This document shows, in pieces, positions 23,285-36,370 of a stretch of 64,000 bases of DNA (positions are counted from its first letter, which is position 1; every line of letters starts with the position of its first letter). The notes beneath the pieces were generated by a model, which did no database searches, was not told the origin of the DNA, and worked only from the letters and a program-made list of their open reading frames with translations. Source of the DNA: Lithobates sylvaticus (taxonomy: Eukaryota > Chordata > Amphibia > Anura > Ranidae); the NCBI GenBank assembly GCA_028564925.1, contig CM053031.1, positions 97,527,805 through 97,591,804 of the forward strand, given 5' to 3'. Both the position numbers and the translations under genes were made by a program.

Positions 23285-25232
23285 ACCATGTTTCTCTGTT
23301 GATGTCCACAACAAAATGTCAATGATGGGCACTTGCAGTTGTTTTATGTTGCAGCACTGGGATTGATTCTCCATTCTACATAAAATGGCCATGGTGGATG
23401 TGGCACAATGATGCAAAAATATGTACCATTCATGGAGCTACCTGCCTCCATTTTCTGAAGATACCAACTGCTTCTGTGACTTCCACCACTTTGGTTGCAG
23501 TACTTTTTTATCTAAGCTACCTATCTTATCAGTGGCCACCCCTGAAGAAAGTGGTGGGAAAAAGGAAAGGAAGGGGGTTTGTTCAGGTTGGGGGGTGGGG
23601 GAATCTAATTTGCGTACAACACTAATGATGTGAGGATAGAATGGCAGGGGCCCATATAACATGTCAGGGGATGAGGATGGAGCAAGCCATATAATATAAA
23701 TATGGGATGGGATAAATGTAAAATATAAAAAAAAAAGCATGTAGGCACACACAATGAAATCTGCTTGATGATTATTTTTAAATCCAAATAGTCTGGTCTT
23801 TATTACATTTCTACACATGTAGAGTAGATGACTAAACTGGACGGCTTTGACTGATTTTATTAGTGGAAGAACAGCTAGAAGCTATGGGGATTCATTAGTG
23901 CAAAAGATTAAGAACTGCACAGCAAATGCTAAAGTGATGCATTGCTGGCTGGAGACCATTAATATTCATATGTATTTAGATTATTCTCACAGTTTGGTGA
24001 TAGTTGTTTCATTTTACTAGTCATAGTCTGTAGAACCTCATTTTGTCTATGCCTGGTAGCAGATGGGGCACGTGGAAGAAAATTTTCTTTTCTCTATTTT
24101 CCATTTTACGTGTATTTGCAGTACTTGGATTTATGATGACTCAAAATCAATGAATCAACCAATCAATTAAGACATATTTTTATGTACAGTTGGTAATGTT
24201 TGTATTCACTTTATCAGCTTCACTTTGATTTCATATTCTTTGAAAATACTCTCTACAGATGTTTGCTCCTGACATTATGTTATATTTTTTGTTATCAACC
24301 ATAAGTATACATGTTTAGCTGATTGGATTGTAGGTTATATTTTCATATATAGTGCTGACCCACTAAAAAATTTGTTATTTTTAACAGGCCCCCTATTGGT
24401 TATCTGGCCCACAGTGGCCCCAAAGAACAAAATGACCCACCAGGGAAAACCAAATGACTGATATCTCCGGTTTTATTAGCTCAATGTCCAGGATAAAGTA
24501 GAGACAGATAGGCTTTGTGGAATACCCAAGCAGCATCTGTCTCCACCAACATAGAAATCTTTTTAACCCCTCTCATTGGCCAAGGGGAGTGCCTTTAAGC
24601 TGAAAGCAACAATTCTTTAATGTGTGCCCTTATGCTGAGACTAACAACTCTTCGATGTTTGTCTTTCTGAAGGTGCTCCCCTTTTCTAGCCTCTTTCCTA
24701 TCTTCCAGGCCCTAACATAGGCATAATTCCTGGTTCCTAGAAGGGCTCTCGCAATATTTACTTCTCCAGCCCACATTACTGGCAATAAACCTCCTAGGGA
24801 TTTACAAGGGGGAAATAAATATTCATAATCCATACAGTATGATTGTATTTTCTTGCACCCTCTGCTGGAGACCAACAGAAAGAAGCAGAGAACACCCTAG
24901 GCTTAGGGAAACCACAGTGAACACGGAAAACAATAACGATCAGAGCTTAGGCTGGCTACAGCCTAGCTGCCCACTAAATGTAGACTAATGTCACTCAAAC
25001 CCTGGGAGGGTTGCTGCGAATGAAAAGACTTCACTGATGTGTTTGCCCATCTGGCTACAATTTGGTGGCTTTAAGTAGCCTTACAGCCATGATAATGGTA
25101 ACACATTTATATCATATCTATCATTTATTGATATTCTCAGAAGAAAAGCAGAGCTAAACCCTAGGCATAAACTTTTTGCTTGGAGTTTAATCATTTTCAT
25201 CCAAATGATTGTTATACTTACCTTTTTATTCC
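23285..25232. other. Unassigned non-coding DNA
   Basis: No gene or complete element seen. The stretch 24440-24960 has a more even base composition and could be an unrecognised repeat, but no ends were identified. Confidence 0.45.
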
Positions 25233-25576
25233 TTAAAGTCTATCTGTTTCCTGTTCAAGCACCTGCATATTACACTGCCTACTGATGATGTAGGACCAGT
25301 CCCTTAGTTTTAGCCTATAGTCCTAGGCTGAACTTGCAGACATCATCGTGTAAGCCTGCAGTCCAAAATGGCAGCTGGTAGCCTAAAAGGGCAATGCTGC
25401 TCCTCCATAGCTGTACAGTGAGTGGATGTTGTCACCCTAGGACAGGAAGTGTGTTACTGACAGAATTACCAAAAAATAAAGAAAAGGAAGCTTGAAAAAA
25501 AGAAACCTAATGCCTCCACCACATCTAAGGACTAGTAACCTGCAATATATACAATTTTGTTTTAGATATACTTTAA
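25233..25576 (+). mobile_element. TTAA-bounded MITE
   Basis: It starts TTAAAGTCTATCTG and ends TAGATATACTTTAA, an imperfect inverted repeat bounded by TTAA. Interior words ('gacatcatcgtg', 'acaggaagtgtgttactgaca') are non-coding. T2/Kolobok-like or piggyBac-like by its TTAA boundary; superfamily is inference. Confidence 0.55.
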
Positions 25577-28500
25577 GTATCAATTAGGGTGAATTGAAAC
25601 ATTTTAATGTATTGTAGGACACCTGTCACTGTAAGGATACTCAGAAAACAACATTTTTTTCTGTGTCCCATTTACATGGCAATCTAGCTTAGAGCTGTGC
25701 TGCAACGTGCTGCGATAAATTGCAGCATGTTGCATTTTATTGCAGTGCAGAAAAACACGGCACAAAATTAACAGAAGCATAAAATAGAATTATTTTATTT
25801 GCTGCTAAACATAGATCAGTTTGTTTAAGTGGACTATTTCATGTCGCTGTACAGTCAATATAACATATGCCTTCATTTGCAAAGTCAATTGGAGTATGAT
25901 GTGTGTACATGCTAATGAAAGCTTCCTATTAATGACTTTCTAGTGGTAAAATGACCTTTGGATGCATTATTTTTAATTAGACATCATGAAAAGACATTCA
26001 CACAAAAGCTTGTATTTTTGTGAGCTTTTACTATTCCCGCAAAGCTAATTGATAGAGGATAATTTAAACTGTAAGCATCTTACTATTAATCAGTTTAATG
26101 CATTTAGCAAAAAAGAGATATATAATACATACTAGAATCTTCAGCCTGTGACTATATGCAGATAAATTCTCTTGGGTTCATTCAATACTCAATGTGAATA
26201 TAAAAACAAATTGCATGACTATACAAAGACAAAACTAGAAGAAAAAAATATTTGTTAGGTAGTATATGAATTAGTAATCAAAGTGCATAAGGTGTGCTTT
26301 AATGCTCTACTTATTTACACTTACCACCACTATCCATGATCAGTCATGGCATTGACACCCACACAATCACATACACAATAGAGGATTATGTTTTGACCTC
26401 ACTGACTGTGAATGACTGTACAATGTAACACCTAGTAATTGGTGCTTAAAATTAGATGAAACTTTCTCATCAGTGTCTAGTAGTGGTGCTCCGTCATCAT
26501 TATGGCTTTTTGACAGGAAAGGCTGACTGTATAATATCCCTGAGGGCCCTCCCCATGGAAAGAAACCAGAATTAAGCATCCCTGGGTGGGTAATCCCCTA
26601 GTGTGGAGGGATCCAAAGGGCCCAGTGCCTTCTGATTTGAGTGGTGCTACCTGATCTGGTTGAGGGCTGGGAAGGCAGAGAGCCTGCAGTGTTAAGCATC
26701 TTCTGAAGACAAGGCAATGCTCCTAGTATCACTCTGGGAATGGGACCCCACTATAAAAAAGGGGCACTATGCCACAACACCACAGTTTTTTTTTTTTCTG
26801 CACTTCGCCTCATGCCTGGGGGAAATTTTGTTACCAGGCCACTAGCAATTGTATATGCACTGGCACTTTTTATTTATTTTCTTTTCACATGCTTTACTGC
26901 ACCTTTTTTATGTTTGTTTTTTACTCCCCAGGATAGTAAGTTGTGGTCTTTGGGCCTGCTCTGAAACCGAGGGAGAGGATGTATGGCCGTTAGGTTCCTT
27001 CCTCCCCTTCCTGAGGGTCCCTCTTCAGAAGAGCCCTTAACTTGGTGGTCAGCTTTGGCTAGCCATGAGGAGAGGCATCCGACAGGTCTTTTGGCTAGGT
27101 GAACCAGGGTGCCTTGTCCCTATCAGGAGTCTTACATGCTGGGGGGGGGGATCAAGGAGGTCCTTCTTCTTTGGCAGGGGACCAGTGATACATTCTGTGC
27201 ACTTTTTGTGTGTGTTCAGGTGCACTTTTTTGGTTCACATGGTGTTTACTTTTTGTGCACCACGCCATGGGCTCAAAAAAATAAAAATCTTTGACAAAGG
27301 TGACCTATTACTATTGTTGGTACAATGCAAAGAGCCACCTAATGCTATTGTCCATACAGCTGACTACATTTGTATAATTGTTGCATATATAAAACCCAAA
27401 TTTCTTACCTGAGCATCGGAGATGAGGACTTTTTTAATTTAAAAAATGCATTTATATTTGCAGCTTGTAAAGTGCAAATCAACAGACATCTATGAGCTGA
27501 GATTTCAATCAAACTAAAGACTTGAAGGATCTGGAAGTGATCTTGGGTGTTAAATGTTAAACTTTAACAAAAGTAGAATGATAGAAGTGAGCAGGAAGAA
27601 GCCTGGAATCCTTTCCACATTTTGAACACTAAAGGATGGGAGAAAAAAAAAATCTTTCCCCATCATTGACTTGTGAGATCTAATTTCACTTGTAATGAAA
27701 TGACATTTCTGCTCATCGTTAATTTTACGGCTATCGGTCGGAGCTCACATTCCATTCCTCACTAAGCTTCCTATCTTTCTCTACATAAAAGATTGTGTTT
27801 GCTAATTGTTTTTTCATTTTTGCTTTTTAGCTGAAGATAGTTAAAGAAGAAGTGTCACCAGAACTTGAAAATGCTTGTTAAATCCCTCAGGGGACCCAAA
27901 GCACATCACACTTGATCTTGTAAAATCTGTGGAGTGTTCTTTGAATAAAATGACATTTTTATTTATGCCAGTGCTAACCGTAGTTCCACCCCAGGCTGAA
28001 GCCCAGTTCATGGGCGGTCCTATGGTGGAGGTAAAGCCAGCACTGAAGTCACCTCCCCCTCTTCATTCTACAGCCCTGTGCCTCCTCATCCACCTTCTTT
28101 TTAAGATTTTAGTGAAAAAGAACTATAATAAACTACTACAAGAGAGCGAAGAAATCTCCAACCCCGTGTCAATATCTTGTTAAAGACCATCTGGACATGT
28201 GTCCAAGTGCACACAACCCTTACAATAAAGGCTTGGACATAGGTCAGAGCTCGAGCCAGAAGAGAGGTTTGCTCTCATTTGAAGACAAGTGTGTGATTCT
28301 GTCTGGAGATGAGGTGCTTTATCTGGGGGACTGCACTTCATGTTGGAGAAGGTCTGAGGGACCATTGACAAGAGCAGCAGTGCTGCTGAAGAAAGAGCCA
28401 GGTGGCTTGATATTTCTGGGATCTGTTTTGCTGCATGAAACTGAAACCCCTTCGTGGACAAGTTTTGTGAATTTGCTTTTTGTTTTACAAGCCCTAAAAC

Positions 28501-28742
28501 TACAGTTTGGACTGGTGTGGGCTCACTTAGAAATGCATCAAGTTCACTTTAAACTACAATACATATACCCTTAAAATTTATCATGAAATCCTTACTGGAA
28601 AGTCGAAGGGTCAAGATTTCTGAAAACGTCAAAAGATTATTGTTTATGTTTGTGGTTATCTTGATTTACTTATGTGTTGAGCCAAGGGGGAGACAACACA
28701 GTGCTTTTTCCATTCATGTGACTTTAGGCTTATGTTTTATCC
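25577..28742. other. Unassigned non-coding DNA
   Basis: No gene recognised. A pyrimidine-rich tract followed by AG at about 27805-27830 resembles a splice acceptor, but the sequence after it reaches stops quickly in all frames. Frames at 26740-27040 and 27065-27412 are hydrophobic or low-complexity and without motifs. Confidence 0.45.
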
Positions 28743-29176
28743 TTAAAGTGGTTGTATACCCTAATTTTTCATTTTTACCTACAGGTAAGCCTATAATAAG
28801 GCTTACCTGTAGGTAAAATTAATTTCTCCTAAACCTTTACGGCTTAGGAGATATTCCCTTTGCATGCAGCCGCTGACATCAGCGGCGCATGTGCTCTGAA
28901 TGCCCGGATGAAGGTCCGGCAGACGCTCCTGGACCTTCCCGGGAAGAGGACTCCCACACGCATGTGAATGAGTGACGTAATCTCGGCTCCGGCCACTCAC
29001 AGCGCCGGAGCCGCAAACCTGGAATAAGCGGCGAGGTCAAGATGTCGGCTCCCTTGGCGTGGACGGGGCTGTGATACGGGGGCTTCGATCTAAGGTATTT
29101 CATAATGAGCTAGTATGCAGTGCATACTAGCTTATTATGCCTTTGCCTTGCAGGGTTTTTTTTTTTTTCACTTTAA
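28743..29176 (+). mobile_element. TTAA-bounded MITE with internal palindrome
   Basis: It opens TTAAAGTGGTTGTATACCC and closes GGG-(T)n-CACTTTAA. A near-perfect palindrome, ACCTACAGGTAAGCCT / AGGCTTACCTGTAGGT, lies at 28781-28817. The GC-rich interior (28860-29090) is part of the element and not a host CpG island. The terminal TTAA at 29173-29176 is shared with the next TTAAAGTG element. Confidence 0.7.
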
Positions 29177-29460
29177 AGTGTATGTAAACCCAAAAACATT
29201 ATTTTTTTATATATTTCAGCTTATCAATCCTTAGATGCAGTGACTGGATTGGTTTTATGATTTCTTGTTTTTCCCTTTATTTTCACCTTCTACAGTCAGT
29301 AACACATTTCTTATCCATGGGTGGTTCTGCTCACCGCCCCACTGTATCTATAGAAGGAGCCATGGTTTCCACCCCCTAGGTTGGACTTAAAACATGTCTA
29401 TCTTTGTTTATCTCCAATAAATGGAGGTTGGAGAAATTAGTAGTTTACAGTAGGAACCTT
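29173..29460 (+). mobile_element. Second TTAAAGTG element abutting the first, right end unclear
   Basis: TTAAAGTGTATGTAAACCC begins exactly where the preceding element ends, a terminal sequence of the same general type. No matching right end was found; the boundary near 29460 is a guess from loss of recognisable words. Confidence 0.45.
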
Positions 29461-30861
29461 GTTTTATGGCTCTAGTTCAACTCACAGGAAATTACACTTG
29501 CTGAAAAATGTTCTTACCCTGAAAAATTTAAATGAATGCAGTTAGTACATCTAAGGAGTGGTTCTGGGTTTAGTTATAATTTAAACCAGACATAGAAATA
29601 CTATGTGAAATCTTATCTCAGTCTATCTTACAGTATGACGTGACCTGTAGGATAAATCTGGCTCAAAGGCATGTGAATGGAATAAAGCATTATGTTTATG
29701 GTAAATATGTAACTGGTGGAAAAACCTTTTGTAATGTGTGCAGTGACCCCCATCGCTGTCCAACGTAACTGATGCAGGAATGTTTTCCATGAATCTATGA
29801 TCCCAGCAAAGGGCGTGTAATAACCTTTTCCAGCTATGTGTAAAGAATTTTATAAGGTTAAGTTTTCAATCATTTGTTCAGAGAAGAAAAAGGAAAAAAA
29901 AAAAGGAAAACCAGGATGTTGTACTGTTCTTGCCTATGCTTGTGTATGTGCTTTCTGTGGTGGTGCTTTACCATGTGCAGTGTCCAGTTTTCTAGATCAT
30001 TGAGCTTTTTCCTCAAATATATTAGGAATTCACTTAAAGGAAACCTGTACTGTGAAATACAAGAGCTGCCATTGCAGAAAAAAATACAATTTGCTTGGCT
30101 GTCGGTAACTTCCATACTTTGTGAGTCGCTGATCTAGAACAAACATGCAAATTACAAATCCCAAGTCAAGTCAGAACTCATGATTTGCATACTTTTTCCA
30201 GGAAAGTACCTCAAAAAATATTTGAAGCATGACAGTAAGGCAAATAGTATTTTCAGAAGGAGCCTTTGAGTTCTTTCTGGAAGAAAAAGGATAAAGAGAG
30301 CATAGAGCACATAAGCCATTTGAAGACAGCTAATGTTACACAAAAAAAAAAAATCAACGTGTCTAATAAATGTGGTGTTGGTACAAGAGAAAGCACATGA
30401 AATTCTGAGAAAAGAAAATACATTTTTTAATTTGGGAAATACAGCAAGATTTTTAACTTCTTGTTGGAGATTGTAGATAACCATTTGGAAACCTGGTTTA
30501 ATTTACCTGAAGAATAAAATGTGTAACTTCATCAACTCTGTTTTTTTTCTAATTTGGTATTCTTATGTTTTTATTTAAAGAGTAACTCCTACCAGTTTCT
30601 GCTCTGAAGAAAAAGCTATTTGTTCTTCTATGTCTTTTGGATATAAATTCTGAAGTCACTTCTGAATGGGTGTAACTTTTTCATTATCAATTAACTGATG
30701 CACCTGCAGTGCTCCAATGAGTAGAATGGCAGGGTCTCCATTCCTTTAGACGTGATTGACCCTGACATTTTTGTTGTACAGGATGCCTAATATATGACTT
30801 GTATCTTGGTGAATACTTCTAAAAAAATCAGTGAGCCAATCACACAAGCAGTAATTAACAT
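29461..30861. other. Unassigned non-coding DNA
   Basis: Contains a possible left end of another TTAAAGG element near 30033 (TTAAAGGAAACCTGTACTGTG) but no partner end. No gene recognised. Confidence 0.45.
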
Positions 30862-30869
30862 TTCTGGAG

Positions 30870-31258
30870 TAGGGATGGGCCCAATGTTGAACAGGTGAAC
30901 ATCGGGTGTTCGCTGAAAAGTGAACATTATGGGGCGTGATCACGAGATCGCAGTGCATTGATGTCTGATGATTGGCCAAAGCATGCACCTGACCTGCATG
31001 CATTGGCCAATCACAGCGCGTTCTGCTGTGAGAGCCATGATTAGCCAAAGGCTCAGGGGGTTAAGTCCATATCCCACACTATATAAGGCTTCTTACACAG
31101 CGGCCGTATACAGTGTTATAATTGAGAGAACGTTAGTTAGAGGCAGGTTAGTGGCATTCAGGCAGTTTAGTGTATGTATGTGTGTGTGTGTGTGTATGTA
31201 TGTATATATATATATATATGTAGTTAGTATACTGTAGACTATATATACAATGCAGGCA

Positions 31259-31313
<55 letters not shown>

Positions 31314-31962
31314 TATAAAATTGGTTAAAGGGGGCTAGAGTTGTGGGGAGAAGGTGCTTTGGGGGGCATGTGGCTTGGTATGGTTCAGGAGGGGGGTGCG
31401 CTCGCTTGCCCCCCATCCTGTCCTCCAGGCTGCATGCTCGAATAAGTGTCTTGTATAGAATTTGGGGGGGGTCCCCAAGCCAATTTTTCTTTTGATTTTG
31501 GCATGGAGTATCATACACATTACAATTCAATACATTACACCCGCAAGCTATTTTAAATTACATTTTTTCTTTTTAGAAATGTAATTTTGCTGTGGCACAG
31601 TAAAACACATCACACAGATGTGCCACTTTAAAGGCAGACCAAGGGGACCCCCAGACACGATATTTAAAGGAATATTTCATTTTTATTGTTTCACTTTAAG
31701 CATCATTAAAATCACTGCTCCTGAAAAAACGGTAGTTCTAAAAAACTTTTTTTTTTACATTGATAAATCCCCTGGGGCAGTACCCAGGTACCCATACACT
31801 TTTTATGGCAATAACTAGCATATAAGCCTTTAAAATTAGCACTTTTGATTTTTCATGTTCGTGTCCCATAGACTTTAATGGGGTTCGCATGTTCGCATAA
31901 ATTTATGGCCTGTTCGCATATTCTGGTGCAAACCAAACTGAGGGGTGTTCGGCCCATCCCTA
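30870..31962 (+). mobile_element. TAGGGATG-family hAT-type element, copy 1
   Basis: The ends are TAGGGATGGGCC and, on the opposite strand, TAGGGATGGGCC. The flanks TTCTGGAG (30862-30869) and TTCTGGAA (31963-31970) agree at 7 of 8 positions. The interior has 'ttcactttaagcatcattaaaatcactgctcc' and related stretches shared with the copies at 32458 and 44979, a (TG)n tract (31170-31200) and (TA)n tracts (31200-31310). No transposase is seen. Confidence 0.85.
31170..31312. repeat. (TG)n and (TA)n microsatellite
   Basis: A 'tgtatgtgtgtgtgtg' run grades into 'tatatatata' runs, with the longest pure TA tract at about 31260-31310. It sits inside the hAT-type element. Confidence 0.9.
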
Positions 31963-31970
31963 TTCTGGAA

Positions 31971-32449
31971 GTGCAGCGTGCACCAACTGAATGCCTCCAG
32001 GTTACCATATTGCACTTAATTTTACAGAAAATTACAGTGCTGCAGATTGAAAAGGAAAGATCATTTTTAATAACATGAAATTGCAATTGTATCCAATATA
32101 AGTATATTTTTTTATTTGTGATATGTTTTCCCATAAGAGGGGAGTTTCCCCAAAAGATTAAATTTTTTTGCTATCTATAAATAAGGTGGAAAGTACTGCA
32201 ACTACGTGAGGGCAAAGACAAGCTTTTTGGTGATTTTTTTACCTTTTTATTTTATAATGGGTAGTACTTCCCATTCATGTATTTTATAAGCAATATTGAG
32301 TAAGTTCATTGTTTCCCTTTTGTCTTCTCTTTGTCATTTCAAATTTGTGTTTTTGTTTGCATATTGTTGTTGATGTTAAACAAAAATAAAAATTATTCTA
32401 ACATTCTAAAGTATATGGTACTACTTTTTATTGGCTTAAATTGATTGAT
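31971..32449. other. Unassigned DNA between two members of one element family
   Basis: AT-rich single-copy-looking spacer. No gene or repeat ends recognised. Confidence 0.5.
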
Positions 32450-32457
32450 GTCCTTAA

Positions 32458-34288
32458 TAGGGATGAGCCGATCACCCCCCTGTTCGGTTCGCACCAGAAC
32501 CTGCGAACAGACCTAAAGCTCGTGTGAACTTTAGAACCCTATTAAAGTCTATGGGACTCGAACGTTCAAAATCAAAAGTGCTCATTTTAAAGGCTAATAT
32601 GCATGTTATTGTCATAAAAAGTGTTTGGGGACCTGGGTCCTGCCCCAGGGGACATGTATCAATGCATTTTTTTTTTTTAAAAACAGCCGTTTTTTCAGGA
32701 GCAGTGATTTTAATAATGCTTAATGTGAATCAATAAAAGTGTAATATTCCTTTAAATTTCGTACCTGGGGGGTGTCTATAGTATGCCTGTGAAGGGGCGC
32801 ATGTTTCCCGTGCTTAGAACTGTCCCTGCACAAAGTGTCATTTTTGCAGGAAAAAAAGCTATTTAAAATCACTCGCGGTTAATGAATTGCCGGCTCCCGT
32901 AACACAGAGAACAGTCATTCATTGAAAGTCATTGATAAAAAAAAAAAAAAAAAGCGTGGGGGTTCCCCTAATTTCAATTACCAGGCCCTTCAGGTCTGCT
33001 ATGGATATTAAGGGGAACCCCGCTTTAATTTTTTTTTTAAAATTACGTAGGGGTCCCCCTAAATATCCATACCAGACCCTTCAGGTCTGGGATGGATTTT
33101 AAGGGGAACCCGGGCCAAAAAAAAAAAGGCGTGGGGTCCCCCTCAAAATCCATACCAGACCCTTATCCGAGCACGCAACCTGGCAGGCCACAGGAAAAGA
33201 GGGGGGACGAGAGCGTAAACCGTACCAGGCCACATGCCCTCAACATTGGGAGGGTGCTTTGGGGGTCTGTGACCCCTCAAAGCACCATGTCCCCATGTTG
33301 ATGGGGACAAGGGCCTCGTCCCCACAACCCTGGCCATTGGTTGTGGGGGTCTGCGGGCGGGAGGCTTACCCCTACCATTTCACCAAAAAAGTGACAAAAA
33401 TGTTAAAAATGACAGGAGACGGTCTTTGACAATTCCTTTATTAAAATCTTCTTTCTTCTGGTCTTCCTTCTTCCTTTCTTCATCCTTCGGTTTCTTCATC
33501 TTCTTCTTCCATCTTCTACCATCTTCTACCATCTTCTTCCATCTTCTTCTTCCATCTTCTTCTTCCTCCGATCCGCTTCTTCTTGCTCTGGTCTTCTCGT
33601 CCGGCATCTTCTTCCACGGCGTCGGCGTCTCTTCTTGGGCCTCTCCGCGCAATGGGAGGCTCCCGCTGTGTGAGGCTTCGCTGCGTCTGACAGCTCTTTT
33701 ATAATGGAGGTGGGGCCACCTGGTGACCCCGCCCCCCTCTGACGCACGGGGACATCATGGGGACTTCCCTATGGCTTTCCCCATGACGTCAGAGGGGGGC
33801 GGGAGCGGCCCAAGAAGAGACGCCGACGCCGTGGAAGAAGATGCCGGACGAGAAGTGATTTTTCCTGCAAAAATTACACTTTGTGCAGGGACAGTTCTAA
33901 GCATGGGAAACATGCACCCGTTCACAGGCATACTATAGATAGCCCCCAGGTACGAAATTTAAAGGAATATTACACTTTTATTGTTTCACTTTAAGCATTA
34001 TTAAAATCACTGCTCCTGAAAAAACAGCCGTTTTAAAAAAAAAAAAAAATTGCATTGATAGATGTCCCCTGGGGCAGGACCCAGGTCTCCAAACACTTTT
34101 TATGACAATAACTTGCATATAGGCTTTTAAAATTAGCACTTGAGATTTCTCCCATAGACTTTTACAGGGTGCTCGCGGCTTTTCGAATTTGCCGCGAACA
34201 CCCCAAATTGTTCGCTGTTCGCTGAACAGGCGAACAGGCAATGTTCGAGTCGAACATGAGTTCGACTCGAACTCCAAGCTCATCCCTA
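32458..34288 (+). mobile_element. TAGGGATG-family hAT-type element, copy 2, perfect TSD
   Basis: It starts TAGGGATGAGCC and ends GAGCTCATCCCTA-like (AGCTCATCCCTA), with a perfect 8 bp duplication GTCCTTAA at 32450-32457 and 34289-34296. Long inverted arms lie inside each end (about 32575-32855 against 33865-34145, both containing 'acaaagtg', 'agaactgtccctgc' and 'caataaaagtgtaatattcc' in opposite orientation). Between them are several 'ccttcaggtctg..atggat' direct repeats (32985-33165) and a pyrimidine (TTC-rich) tract (33445-33600). No transposase frame. Confidence 0.9.
33445..33600. repeat. TTC-rich polypyrimidine tract
   Basis: Nearly pure C/T on the plus strand with repeated 'atcttctacc' and 'atcttcttcc' units. 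The lysine/glutamate-rich frames it gives on the other strand are composition artefacts. Confidence 0.85.
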
Positions 34289-34296
34289 GTCCTTAA

Positions 34297-36370
34297 TTAT
34301 TTATGACAGAAGCATTGTTTTATAATAGAAGACCAAAGGAATAAGAAATTGATTGAAAGGTTTCTCTTGATTGTTGGAGGCAGTTTTAATTTAATTAGGA
34401 ATTCTAGTGTATTATCTAGGAATCAAGTCTAAGCAAGCTGATACCTGAATAGTCCTTATGGGGAAAGGTTCCTTAAGAAATCAGGTAAACTCTGATCTTC
34501 TATACGTGCTGAATTTTACCCAAAGACTGCTATGATTTGTGCTTTCTCCCATCTAATATTTTTAAACAAAACGTTGACGTCTCAAAGATAATGTAGCTAA
34601 AACCAAAAGAAAAAAGATAGTTAAAAAATACAATTTAATTGTTACATTTAAATCAACGCACTAAAAATCCATATATTGTCAGCTACCATCCAATGAAAGA
34701 AGACAGGTCAATCAACGCATTTCACTTGAAACGGAACTCCTTTTGGATTCACTTTCTTTTCTATACTATAGTTGGCACAAACAATTTGTTGAAAGACAAA
34801 ATATGATTATAATTTGCATGTGCAGGTGATCCAAATGTATACAAGATGTAAGAGGAGTCTGTATTTAAAGTATAATCCCCAAACAAGTTCTTATATAGAA
34901 CCCCTACAAGGTAATAATTCACCAGGAACACATCCCAATGCCAAATGGAAGGTAACCATGAAGTAAAACCTAACTGAGAACTACGGCAGACAGGGGTCCA
35001 CCCCAAACTGCATCAGCCCCAGTCGGGACTGCCATTTCTTGTGTGTGGAGATGTTGTCTACTGGTTAACACACCTGACAGCAGAGGCACTCTCTTCTTTT
35101 GAAGAGAGTACATACAGTTTACAGAGCACATCCAGCGGCCTCACGTTAGACAGCTTGGCCCAAACAAACTGTAAAGTATATCAAAAGCTGGGTTCAGCCT
35201 TAAAATGTAATAAGCACATTTAGTCATTTCCAAGCACACTTTAATGCTACAACTTAAGGAATAATAACCAAAATGTCCAAAGGAGTCAACTCCTCCTAGG
35301 TCCAGCATGTTTAGGAGTTCCAGGCAAAACTGAAAAATTTCAAATTGAAATTAAATAGGTGGCTTGGTGAATAATGGATTATATTCTCTGCAAAAACATG
35401 CAGTCTAAAAATTGTATTAGCACATTAGACAACCATGCGTCTTGGGGTTAACAGTATGTTCTCTAATTTGCATATTATCCAGCAGAGGATAGCAAACAAT
35501 AGACAACATAAAGTATGTTAGAACGTTTGGGCTAATGCTAGTGCCCTTTTACTTAGTTTCCAAGCTTGAAGTCCTTCTCTAAAATGTAAAAGCAGTATAC
35601 ACAAAATAGCTGCCTGCTAAACTTTTGGAGGTTACAAATGTTCCTATGCATACATGCAGCCCCTAAGAAAGAGTAATAAAACTTTGTTCTACTGTCAAAT
35701 GCAGGTAACCTCATCAATGCATATGTCTATGTGTACGCAAACAATAGCTCATCAAGAGCTGCGCCTAGCAGCAATCATTCATGCTAAAGTTCCACTCAAT
35801 GGAATTGATTTGATAAATTAAAATGTATTCTCCTATATAACAAAAAGAACACTTTGATCTCACTGTTGGGTATAGAGCTACAACATTCCAATTCATGCTT
35901 TGACATAATTAGTTATAGAGAAATGTACCATTTTAATTTTGATTTGTAAGAAGAGGAAAGCATAGATCAAAGTTCTGTAGCCAGTAATAATCAACCAGCA
36001 ATTTGATGAGAAAATGTTTGTCTCACAATAGGAAGAAAAAACAACCTTTGATCACCCATACTGTCAGTAATTTCCTGTATCAAAAGATTTTATTGTAATG
36101 TATAAAAGCCTGTGGCAACCAATCTTTACATAGCATCTACCTGATTATCCAGTATAAGGGGTGGGTACGTTCCACCTTTTTGTAAGGCAAAGTGCGAGCA
36201 TGAGGGAGAGACTTTTCTAGCATTTTGGTGGTGGACTGTGAACATTAGCGTATACTGTGCAAGGTTGAGCCAAACCTTGACAACCACGCCAGAAGGCAAG
36301 GGCAAAAAGGAGGTAGTGCATGCCATTGGGCTAGAAGTACCCACCTGTTAGTCAGACTTTATCCAAAGGT
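34297..36370. other. Unassigned non-coding DNA
   Basis: AT-rich sequence without recognised genes, arrays or element ends. Confidence 0.5.

Noticed and set aside
27805-27880. Pyrimidine tract plus 'tttttag' resembling a splice acceptor
   Set aside because: All frames after it close quickly and no donor or conserved peptide follows.
28860-29090. GC- and CpG-rich stretch resembling a promoter island
   Set aside because: It lies between the two TTAA ends of a MITE and is part of that element; no exon follows.
30152-30484. Hydrophobic 110-residue frame
   Set aside because: AT-rich DNA gives F/L-rich frames by chance; no motif, splice signals or neighbours support it.
31093-31530. 145-residue frame with poly(YI) and (TH)n
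   Set aside because: Microsatellite translation inside a hAT-type element.
33380-33747. Lys/Glu-rich frames resembling a charged nuclear protein
   Set aside because: Produced by the TTC/GAA tract and its flanks within a transposon; no start context or conservation.
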